A DNA stretch of 50,608 nt from CAVXAE01 sp044225565. Lineage in GTDB: Bacteria; Pseudomonadota; Gammaproteobacteria; Steroidobacterales; Steroidobacteraceae. The notes below the pieces were generated by a model. It saw only the letters and a program-made list of their open reading frames with translations, was not told where the DNA came from and did not search any database. The DNA lies in the NCBI GenBank assembly GCA_044225565.1, contig JBGAIL010000007.1, positions 1-50,608 of the forward strand. The letters run 5' to 3'. How positions within the stretch are numbered: position 1 is the stretch's first letter; every line of letters begins with the position of its first letter. The position numbers and the translations under genes are program-made. Below, piece by piece: positions 41,479-48,090 of the stretch.

Positions 41479-42363
41479 ATGCGCAAGTCGATTCTCGTCC
41501 TTGCCGCGGCGCTGGCGGCAGCCCACAGCCTGTCCGCGGACGCCCATACGCTCTGGGTCAACGTCGTGCCGGAGGCGGGCAAGCACGTCATCACCTCCAT
41601 TGGCTATGGCGACACGCTGCCCGGCAGCGAGATCCTCACGCCGGACTGGGGCGCCATGCTGATCGAGAGCTACGACCTCGTCTCTCCCGACGGCAAGGCA
41701 GATCCGCTCGGCGTGCCGAAGCCCGTCATCCAGGAGAAGCGGACGCTCGAGACGGGTCTCACCGTGCAGGTGGACCCGGACATCGGCGTGCGCAAGATCG
41801 CCATCGGCGCGGGCGCCAGGAAGGGCACGTACCAGGTGGCTGCGCGCACGCCGCTCGTGCGCGTCGTCCACTATCGTGACAAGCAGGGCAAGGATCGCTA
41901 TTCGGACCAGCCCGTCGCGAAGCTGAAGGACGTCGCGGAAGTGCTGGAGACGAGGCTCGAGATGAACCTCATGAAGGCCGCGTTCGTCGTGGGCGGCTGG
42001 AGCGATCCGGCGCCGCTCGGTCAGCCGCTCGAGATCGTGCCGCTGACCGATCTCAGCGACGCGCGCGTCGGTGACGTGGCGCGCTTCAAGGTATTGCTGA
42101 ACGGTAAGGCGTGGGTTCCGGCAGAAGGAGAGGCCTATCTCACCGCGCACAACGCCAGCTTCGGCAACCGGTGGGCGATCCATTCGACCCTGCAGGCCGG
42201 TGAGGGCGAGTTCCGTCTGCCGGCAGCAGGACAGTGGCGCGTCGACGTGGCGTTCAGGGGTCGGAACACGGAAGTCGACGCTTATCGCGACCAGGGCGGG
42301 ACGAAAGGGGAGCCGCTGCCGCTGATCATCGAGAGCACGTTCGTGTTCAGCCTCGCGCCTTGA
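41479..42363 (+). CDS. DUF4198-type periplasmic protein, possible metal (Ni/Co)-binding
   Basis: 294 aa, ATG after AGGAG. Signal peptide about 1-22, giving a mature start HTLWVNVVPEAGKH, the family's usual N-terminal His. DUF4198 proteins are related to periplasmic components near nickel/cobalt transporters and TonB receptors. Here the gene lies 18 bp after the oxidase operon and 40 bp before the epimerase gene, so it belongs to the catabolic cluster by position. Its function is inferred only. Confidence 0.8.
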   Translation: MRKSILVLAAALAAAHSLSADAHTLWVNVVPEAGKHVITSIGYGDTLPGSEILTPDWGAMLIESYDLVSPDGKADPLGVPKPVIQEKRTLETGLTVQVDPDIGVRKIAIGAGARKGTYQVAARTPLVRVVHYRDKQGKDRYSDQPVAKLKDVAEVLETRLEMNLMKAAFVVGGWSDPAPLGQPLEIVPLTDLSDARVGDVARFKVLLNGKAWVPAEGEAYLTAHNASFGNRWAIHSTLQAGEGEFRLPAAGQWRVDVAFRGRNTEVDAYRDQGGTKGEPLPLIIESTFVFSLAP

Positions 42364-42403
42364 CCGATGGCTGATTCCCAGCCCCCCGACTATCATCGCG
42401 CCC

Positions 42404-43384
42404 ATGAAGCTGCACGCCACCATCGAGAAATGGCCCCTCGTGGCCCCGTTCCGCATCACGGGCTATACCTGGGAGAACATCGAAGTACTGCTCGTCACGC
42501 TCGAGCGGGAAGGCAAGGTGGGTCGCGGCGAGGCCTCGGGGGTTTACTACAGGAACGACACCACCGCGAGCATGCTGAGGCAGATCGAATCCATCCGCGG
42601 CGCCATCGAGGCCGGAACGGATCGCCTCGCGGCGCAGAAGCTGCTGCCGCCGGGCGGCGCGCGCAACGCGCTGGATGCTGCGCTGTGGGACCTGGAAGCG
42701 AAGCTTTCCGGCACGCCGGCGTGGAAGACCGCGGGGCTCGAGACACCGAAGCCTCTGCTCACCACCATGACTTGCGGTGCCGACGAGCCGGCAAAGATGG
42801 CCGCGGCGGCGCGCAATTACAGGAATGCACGGGCCATCAAGCTCAAACTGACTGGTGAGCCTTCGGATGCAGAACGCGTGCGGGCGGTGCGGGAGGCGAG
42901 GGGAGATGTGTGGCTCGGCGTGGATGCCAACCAGGGTTTCACGCGCGCCTCGCTCGAGAAACTGATGCCCACGCTCCTCGACACGCGCGTCGAGCTGGTC
43001 GAGCAGCCGTTCCCCATCGGCCAGGAAGCGCTGCTCGATGGCTTCGAATCGCCCATTCCCGTCGCGGCGGACGAGAGCGTGCAGAGCCTGGCGGACGTGC
43101 CCGCGCTCGTCGGCCGCTTCGAGGTGATGAACATCACGCTGGACAAATGCGGTGGCCTCACGGAGGCCCTCGCGATGGCGCGCGCCGCGCGCGAGCACGG
43201 TCTCGAGCTGATGGTGGGCAACATGATGGGCACTTCGCTCGCCATGGCGCCCGCGTATCTGATCGGCCAGCTGTGCGAGGTGGTCGATCTCGACGGCCCG
43301 CTGTTCATCAGGAGCGATCGGAGTCCGGCGGTGGATTACGCGGGCGGGTTGATCCAGGTGCCGGAAAAGTTGTGGGGATCGTGA
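42404..43384 (+). CDS. Enolase-superfamily dipeptide-epimerase-like enzyme
   Basis: 326 aa. Catalytic set of the MLE subgroup: KLKLTG (Lys146, Lys148), VDANQG (Asp174), LVEQPF (Glu200), ADES (Asp223) and LDKCGGLTEAL (Lys248), plus MVGNMMGTSLAMAPA. The LDK-GGLTEAL pattern points to dipeptide epimerases (Ala-Glu type and relatives) rather than o-succinylbenzoate synthase. It would invert a stereocentre adjacent to a carboxylate or amide. Last gene of the plus-strand cluster. It may prepare the correct stereoisomer for the FAD enzyme or lyase, or serve peptide turnover. Confidence 0.88.
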   Translation: MKLHATIEKWPLVAPFRITGYTWENIEVLLVTLEREGKVGRGEASGVYYRNDTTASMLRQIESIRGAIEAGTDRLAAQKLLPPGGARNALDAALWDLEAKLSGTPAWKTAGLETPKPLLTTMTCGADEPAKMAAAARNYRNARAIKLKLTGEPSDAERVRAVREARGDVWLGVDANQGFTRASLEKLMPTLLDTRVELVEQPFPIGQEALLDGFESPIPVAADESVQSLADVPALVGRFEVMNITLDKCGGLTEALAMARAAREHGLELMVGNMMGTSLAMAPAYLIGQLCEVVDLDGPLFIRSDRSPAVDYAGGLIQVPEKLWGS

Positions 43385-43459
43385 CCCCCTTTGCGCGGTT
43401 GCTAAATCCGCGATCCTGAATGAGAGGGGCGGCCCGCATCGTCGGGCTAAGCTGCGCGC

Positions 43460-44189
43460 GTGGCGTCGTTACGGATCACGCTGATTGGCCCTGTCCTGTG
43501 CCGTCTTCTGCTGCGGGAACGCCATGTTCGCCGCTGCTGCGGAGCCGGAAGCCGCGAACCCGGTGAAATCCGGCGTCGCCTTCACCACGGACCGCATCTG
43601 GCGCGGCCTGTCGAGGACACTCGCGGACGCGCGGGGGTCATCGGCGAGGTAGTGGCGGACACCGAACGGCCCGCTCGCGGGCCTCTGGGTCGCGAGCGCG
43701 GGCGACGAGCGGTACGACACTTCCGTTCACATCCTGCCTTTCGCCGGCTACACGATCACCCGTAACGGACTGAACGTCGAGCTCGCGTACCTGCGGCACG
43801 TCCGCCCCGTGCCGGAGCCGGTGGATCTCGATTTCGGCGAGTTCAACGCTTCGGTCGGTGCGAAACTGGGGCGCGCGTCGGCGCGGCTCGGCCTGTACTA
43901 CAGCCCGGACTTCTACCTGGGCGGCTCGAGCCGATACGAGTACCTGTCCGGATCGGTGTCGCTGATCCAGTTCGCAGGCATGGATGTCGGCGTGTCCGGG
44001 CAGATCGGTGCCTCGCAGTTTTCGGTGGGCTCGCTGCGCAGCTACATGGACTGGAAGCTCGGCCTCCGTGCGAGCCGCGGGCGCTGGTATGGCTCCGCGG
44101 CATTCAGCAAGGCCAGGCCTGCCCCCGCTCTCGTGGGTGGCGGCGACGCGGGGACGCGCTTTTCGGCCACTCTCGGCTGCAGCTTCTGA
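43460..44189 (+). pseudogene. Broken TorF-like (Gcw_chp) putative porin gene
   Basis: From GTG 43460 the reading starts like a signal peptide (MASLRITLI) but continues in another frame as ALSCAVFCCGNAMFA, as if one G had been added in TTGGCC at 43485-43490. The frame from FTTDRIWRGLSRTLADAR then meets TAG at 43650. Shifting after the G run at 43633-43637 instead reads GVIGEVVADTER, and shifting back at CCC 43670-43672 restores PLAGLWVASAGDERYDTSV. From there the frame is intact to the stop, ending FSATLGCSF. The restored protein (about 240 aa) matches the outer-membrane putative porin family. Either the gene is decayed, or this stretch has base-calling indels. Confidence 0.72.
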
Positions 44190-44223
44190 CGCGCAGAGTG
44201 TGCCGCTGCCGCATACTGCGCCG

Positions 44224-44916
44224 GTGTCCTGCCCATCCGTCGAACCTGTCGACGCCGGTCCGTTCGGCGAATGGCTCGCAGCCATGCGGCGCTCCTTGCA
44301 GGGGCGCGGCGGCATGCAGGTGCCGTGCGGAACGTGCACGGGCTGTTGCACTTCGGGCTATTCGGTGCAGCTTCGGCCGGTGGACCATCGTGCCGCAGCG
44401 CGCATCCCGCCGGAATTGCTGGAGAGCGCGGCGGGCTTCCCTGCGGACCAGCGCACGATGTGGCCGAGGGCGAACGGCACGTGCCCGATGCTCGAGGCGG
44501 GCCGATGCACCATCTACGAAGTACGGCCGCAAACCTGCCTGGATTACGACTGCCGGGTGTTCGCGGCTGCGGGCATCGAGGCAGGTGGGCAGGACAAGGC
44601 GGTGATCAACGAGCGCGTGCGCAGCTGGCGGTTCGGGTATCCGACATCGCGTGACGAGCTGGCGCACCGTGCAGTGCAGACTGCTGCGGCGTTCATTCGA
44701 GAACGCCGTGAGAGCTTCGAGGTGCCTGTGCCAGCGGGGCCGATGGGGATCGCAGTGTTGGCGATCAAGGCGTGCGAAGTGTTCATGCCGGGCGGGTCGC
44801 CGGAAGGAGCGGCAGAGGGCGTTGTCGCCGGGCGGCGCGCCGATGCGGCCATTGCCGCTGCCATCGTGCGAGCTGCCCGACGTTTCGATGAGGCTGCGGC
44901 CGCACCGGACTTCTAG
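44224..44916 (+). CDS. YkgJ-type cysteine-cluster protein
   Basis: 230 aa from GTG 44224; ATG 44284 is an alternative start. The metal-binding signature is PCGTCTGCC (Cys35, Cys38, Cys41, Cys42) with further Cys at 87, 95, 105 and 110 (CPMLEAGRCTIYEVRPQTC, then DYDC). The family is thought to chelate zinc or iron; its role is unknown. The 3' end overlaps the convergent epimerase-like gene by 4 bp. Confidence 0.85.
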   Translation: MSCPSVEPVDAGPFGEWLAAMRRSLQGRGGMQVPCGTCTGCCTSGYSVQLRPVDHRAAARIPPELLESAAGFPADQRTMWPRANGTCPMLEAGRCTIYEVRPQTCLDYDCRVFAAAGIEAGGQDKAVINERVRSWRFGYPTSRDELAHRAVQTAAAFIRERRESFEVPVPAGPMGIAVLAIKACEVFMPGGSPEGAAEGVVAGRRADAAIAAAIVRAARRFDEAAAAPDF

Positions 44917-46019
44917 CTCTTCGTCGCCCCGGTGCTCGCATGCCACGCTGCGAGCGTCTCGGCCTCTTTCTTCGGATCGAGTCCCGCCTTCAGCTTCGCC
45001 TGCCGGTCCGCAGGCAGCGTCTTGAACCACGCGAGCGTGTCGCGGACGGTTTCCTGCAACGGCCGCGACTCGAGACCCGTCTCCGCCGCGCGTTTCACCG
45101 AAGTGAGCGACGCGCCCGCGGACTCGCCTTTCACCGGCGCCCACGGCGGCAGGTCGATCTCCTCCGGCTTCCAGTTCTTCGCGAGGTAGTCCTCGGAGAC
45201 CCAGGTGACTTTCGTGCCGGCCTGAGGCGATTCGCGCCGGCTCGCCTCGACGAGCTGCCCCATGGTGAAGGCATTCGGCGGCGAGATGGCGTTGAAGTTT
45301 CCGGTGGCGCGCGTGTCCGCGAGCTTCAGCATCCACGCGGTGAGGTCGCGCACGTCGATGACCTGGATGGGGTCGCGCGATGTGCCGGGCGCCAGCATCT
45401 CGCCGCCTCGCGATGCGCGCACCGGCCAGTAGGTGAATCGATCCGTCGGGTCGAGCGGCCCCACGATATACCCGGGCCGCACGATGCTCGCGCGGTTGCC
45501 GAACGCTTCGCGCACGTACTGCTCGCAGAGCGCCTTCATCGGCCCATAGGTCTCGCCGGTGATCTCCTCGGTGTTCGGGTCTTCGAGCTTGCCGGTGGGC
45601 GAGCTCTCGTCGTTGGGCTTCTCGAAGCTGGCGTACGCCGAGATGCTGGAGACGTACACGCAATGCCCGCAGTTCGGCGCCAGGAGGTCCGAGGACGACT
45701 TCACGAACTTCGGCACGTAGCCGGAGTTGTCCACCACCACGTCCCACTTGCGGCCCTCGAGCGCGCCGAGCTTGCCGTTGCGGTCGCCGACGAGGGTCTC
45801 CACGCCCTGCACACCGCCGGGCTCGCGCTTGCCGCGGTTGAAGTGCGTCACTGTCCAGCCCTGGCGCAGGGCATCCTGCGTGAGGTGCGGCCCGATGAAG
45901 CCGGTGCCGCCGAGGATGAGCAGGGTTTTCGACTTGCCCGCGCCGAACGCACCGCGCGGCATCGCCGCCTGTGCCGCCAGCAGGGCTCCGACCTGAATCG
46001 CGTGACGCCGGGTGATCAT
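44913..46019 (-). CDS. Tat-exported NAD-dependent epimerase/dehydratase family protein
   Basis: 368 aa. Twin-arginine leader at 1-27 (TRRHAIQVGALLAAQAAM). Rossmann NAD motif GGTGFIG (37-43) and the SDR pair Tyr158-x-x-x-Lys162 (YGPMK) with an upstream Ser in YVSSISAY. An extended-SDR core is followed by a C-terminal helix-rich tail. Export of a folded NAD-binding protein by Tat is plausible, since cofactor loading occurs in the cytosol. Substrate unknown. Confidence 0.87.
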   Translation of the reverse strand: MITRRHAIQVGALLAAQAAMPRGAFGAGKSKTLLILGGTGFIGPHLTQDALRQGWTVTHFNRGKREPGGVQGVETLVGDRNGKLGALEGRKWDVVVDNSGYVPKFVKSSSDLLAPNCGHCVYVSSISAYASFEKPNDESSPTGKLEDPNTEEITGETYGPMKALCEQYVREAFGNRASIVRPGYIVGPLDPTDRFTYWPVRASRGGEMLAPGTSRDPIQVIDVRDLTAWMLKLADTRATGNFNAISPPNAFTMGQLVEASRRESPQAGTKVTWVSEDYLAKNWKPEEIDLPPWAPVKGESAGASLTSVKRAAETGLESRPLQETVRDTLAWFKTLPADRQAKLKAGLDPKKEAETLAAWHASTGATKS

Positions 46020-46356
46020 GCGGGGGCTCCAGCCGAAGAGAGGGGTGCGACTTTACTCCGTGGCGGTCGGCGTGGCCTAGGGCGGTTGCGGCGAGTGGAC
46101 GTAGCGGTGCGATTGCCTGCAGCGCGAGACGGCGGTGGCGGCGTGCAGCGTCTTTTCACGGCCCCTCCGGGAATTCGTCAACATGTGGACGAACTCGCCT
46201 GGACTGTCCGGCAGCGGACAATCGGGGTGAATCTGTCCGCATGTTGACGACATTCCTGGGAGAGGTGGGTGCCCCGGCGCCGGGGAATCACAGAGGTGGT
46301 GCCGGCCGATGCGAATCCGTCTCGGCGCGGCCTTTTGCGCTGGAATGCCCTCAGCC
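46020..46356. other. 337-bp gene-free stretch between two minus-strand genes
   Basis: Contains the second palindromic repeat at 46176-46249. No recognisable gene, promoter or classic terminator was found in the remainder; the palindrome could itself act as a weak transcript end after the FecR gene. Confidence 0.6.
46176..46249. repeat. Inverted repeat, copy 2 of the two-copy palindromic family
   Basis: Arms of 35 nt (46176-46210 and 46215-46249) with a 4-nt GCAG loop match as reverse complements at about 27 of 35 positions. The left arm opens CGTCAACATGTGGACG and continues with CTCGCCTGG and CTGTCCG, as in the 5131 copy. It could form a long hairpin. It lies just downstream of the FecR stop, in sequence without genes. 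Confidence 0.8.
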
Positions 46357-47355
46357 TTACGGCTCCCGCAGCCGCAGAATCACCTCCCCATCCATGCTCC
46401 GCTCCGCCTTCACCGGCAGCAAGTCTTCCACGCTGCGCAGCCACGACTCGATGTCGTTCTCGAAGACCGTGCCGGTCAGCCGCAGCTCGCCCACTTCGGC
46501 ATCGCCGATGACGATGCGGCGGTGCGCGTAACGGTTCACGTCGTCGATCACGTACTTGAGCGGCTCGCCCAGATACTCCAGCCGCCCGCTCTGCCACGCC
46601 GTGGCGGATTCCACGGAAGCTGCACGAACCGCAGATCGGGTGAGCGAGGGATCCACGGTGAACTGATGCCCCGCCGTGATCGGCGGTGAATCACTCGCCA
46701 TGCCGGGCGCGTCGACGCGCACCGCGCCTTCGGTCACCGTGACGTGCGTACGATCGCCGGCGCGCCGCACGTTGAACGCGGTGCCTATCGCCGTAATGGT
46801 CGTCTCACCCGCACGCACCACGAATGGCCGGCGCGCATCCTTCTCCACGTCGAAGAATGCTTCGCCCGACTCGAGCCGGACTTCGCGTTCATCGACCGCG
46901 AAACGGATCTTCGCTACCGACCTTGCACCGAGCGCGACGCGCGAGCCGTCCGGCAGCTTCACGTCCCGGTGCTCGCCCGTCCGGGTCTGCGCCAAGGCGC
47001 CGGTGCTCGCATCCCAGCCGGTATTCCGCCACGCCTGCCAGCCCAGAACGGCTGCCATGCCCACTGCGAGCGCAACCATGGCCGCAGCCGCGGCCAGATG
47101 CTTCGGTGTCTGCCACCACCGCTCGGGCGGCAGAGGAGGGGGCAGCTTGTTGGGAAGCCGCTCGAACTTCGCCCACAGCTCCTCGATCCGCTCGAACGCC
47201 TGCCGGTTCTCTTCGCTGGCAGCGAGCCATTGCTGCCAGTGCGAGATCTGCTCGACGCTCAGCTCCTCGTCCTGCAGGCGCACGAACCACTCCGCGGCCT
47301 CGTTCGTCGGGGAGGCGGTTTCGCCCGCTACGGCTGCCATTTCAGCGATTCTCAT
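46357..47355 (-). CDS. FecR family anti-sigma/sigma regulator
   Basis: 332 aa from ATG 47355, which overlaps the sigma stop (ATGA). Cytoplasmic domain at about 18-65 (AAEWFVRLQDEELSVEQISH, QQWLAASEENRQAFERIE), a Pro-rich linker (PPPLPPERWW), one membrane helix at about 85-107, the periplasmic FecR domain (REVRLESGEAFFDVEKDARR, ITAIGTAFNVRR) and a C-terminal STN-like end. Translational coupling to the sigma gene is evident. Confidence 0.92.
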   Translation of the reverse strand: MRIAEMAAVAGETASPTNEAAEWFVRLQDEELSVEQISHWQQWLAASEENRQAFERIEELWAKFERLPNKLPPPLPPERWWQTPKHLAAAAAMVALAVGMAAVLGWQAWRNTGWDASTGALAQTRTGEHRDVKLPDGSRVALGARSVAKIRFAVDEREVRLESGEAFFDVEKDARRPFVVRAGETTITAIGTAFNVRRAGDRTHVTVTEGAVRVDAPGMASDSPPITAGHQFTVDPSLTRSAVRAASVESATAWQSGRLEYLGEPLKYVIDDVNRYAHRRIVIGDAEVGELRLTGTVFENDIESWLRSVEDLLPVKAERSMDGEVILRLREP

Positions 47356-47921
47356 GGGGATCGTTCCTTCGTTGCGGGCGCCAGCGCGGCATCGAGCCCG
47401 GCACGGCAGTGCAGAAGCGCTTGCACGATGTAGCGGCGCACGGAGCGCTCGGTGGTGTGGAGGTCGCGCGCGACGGCCTTCACGTCCATGTCCTGGAAGC
47501 GGTTGAGCATGAATGCGCGCTGGCACTTCACGGGCAGCTCGGCGAGCAGGCGCTGCAGCAGCGCGACCTCTTCGATGCCGGAAACGACGCGCTCGGCCGA
47601 GAGCGCGCCGCGTGGGGAAGCGAAGAACTCGAAGGCCTCGTGCCGCTCCTGCGAGCGTCGCGAGCGCATGCGGTCTATCGCGAGGTTCGAGGCCGTCTTG
47701 AACAGGAAGGCGCGCAGGTAGCTCACGGCGCCGGGCTCATCGAGCATCAGCAGCCGCACGTAGGCCTCCTGCGCGACTTCCTTCGCCTCCTGGTGGGAGC
47801 CAAGGCGCATGGCGAGGAAGCGCAGCAGCGAATCGTTGTGCTCCTGGAACAGCCGCTCGACGAGCGCGGTGCGCTCGCCGGCCTGCGCCGGAACGCTTTC
47901 CGATCCTGCCTTAGAATGCAT
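47352..47921 (-). CDS. ECF sigma factor (FecI-like)
   Basis: 189 aa from ATG 47921 (an upstream in-frame start at 47939 adds six residues). Region 2: RLGSHQEAKEVAQEAYVRLL and VSYLRAFLFKTASNLAIDRM. Region 4: AELPVKCQRAFMLNRFQDMD, then VKAVARDLHTTERSVRRYI. Its likely target is the divergent STN-receptor gene at 48091, since the receptor is not in its own operon here. Confidence 0.92.
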   Translation of the reverse strand: MHSKAGSESVPAQAGERTALVERLFQEHNDSLLRFLAMRLGSHQEAKEVAQEAYVRLLMLDEPGAVSYLRAFLFKTASNLAIDRMRSRRSQERHEAFEFFASPRGALSAERVVSGIEEVALLQRLLAELPVKCQRAFMLNRFQDMDVKAVARDLHTTERSVRRYIVQALLHCRAGLDAALAPATKERSP

Positions 47922-47990
47922 GCCGTCCCCGCACCGCAATCCGCCGCCTTTGCCCCTGCACGATCTTAAGACGGAACTCCCTCCCGGAAC

Positions 47991-48014
47991 GGACAGGGCG
48001 GGGGCATTCTGTCC
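47991..48014. promoter_or_regulatory. Small dyad in the sigma/receptor divergent gap
   Basis: GGACAG and CTGTCC are separated by 12 bp in the 169-bp gap between the sigma gene and the receptor gene. A perfect 6-bp dyad of this spacing could be an operator, but the arms are short and it may be chance. Confidence 0.25.
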
Positions 48015-48090
48015 ATCCCGGGCCTCCCTTCCGTCCTGGAGGGCACGTTACGCCGGGCGCACCGGCGAGTCACAAGGCCGGGGGAGAACC

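Noticed and set aside
29691..43384. Complete trans-4-hydroxyproline degradation pathway
   Set aside because: The three-subunit oxidase and the KGSADH-like dehydrogenase fit, but no proline-racemase-type epimerase and no pyrroline-4-hydroxy-2-carboxylate deaminase are present, and the lyase and aminotransferase are unexplained by it.
43809..44189. Independent small gene starting at GTG 43809
   Set aside because: The translation is the C-terminal half of the porin family, and the same frame continues upstream with family-like sequence, so it is part of the broken gene.
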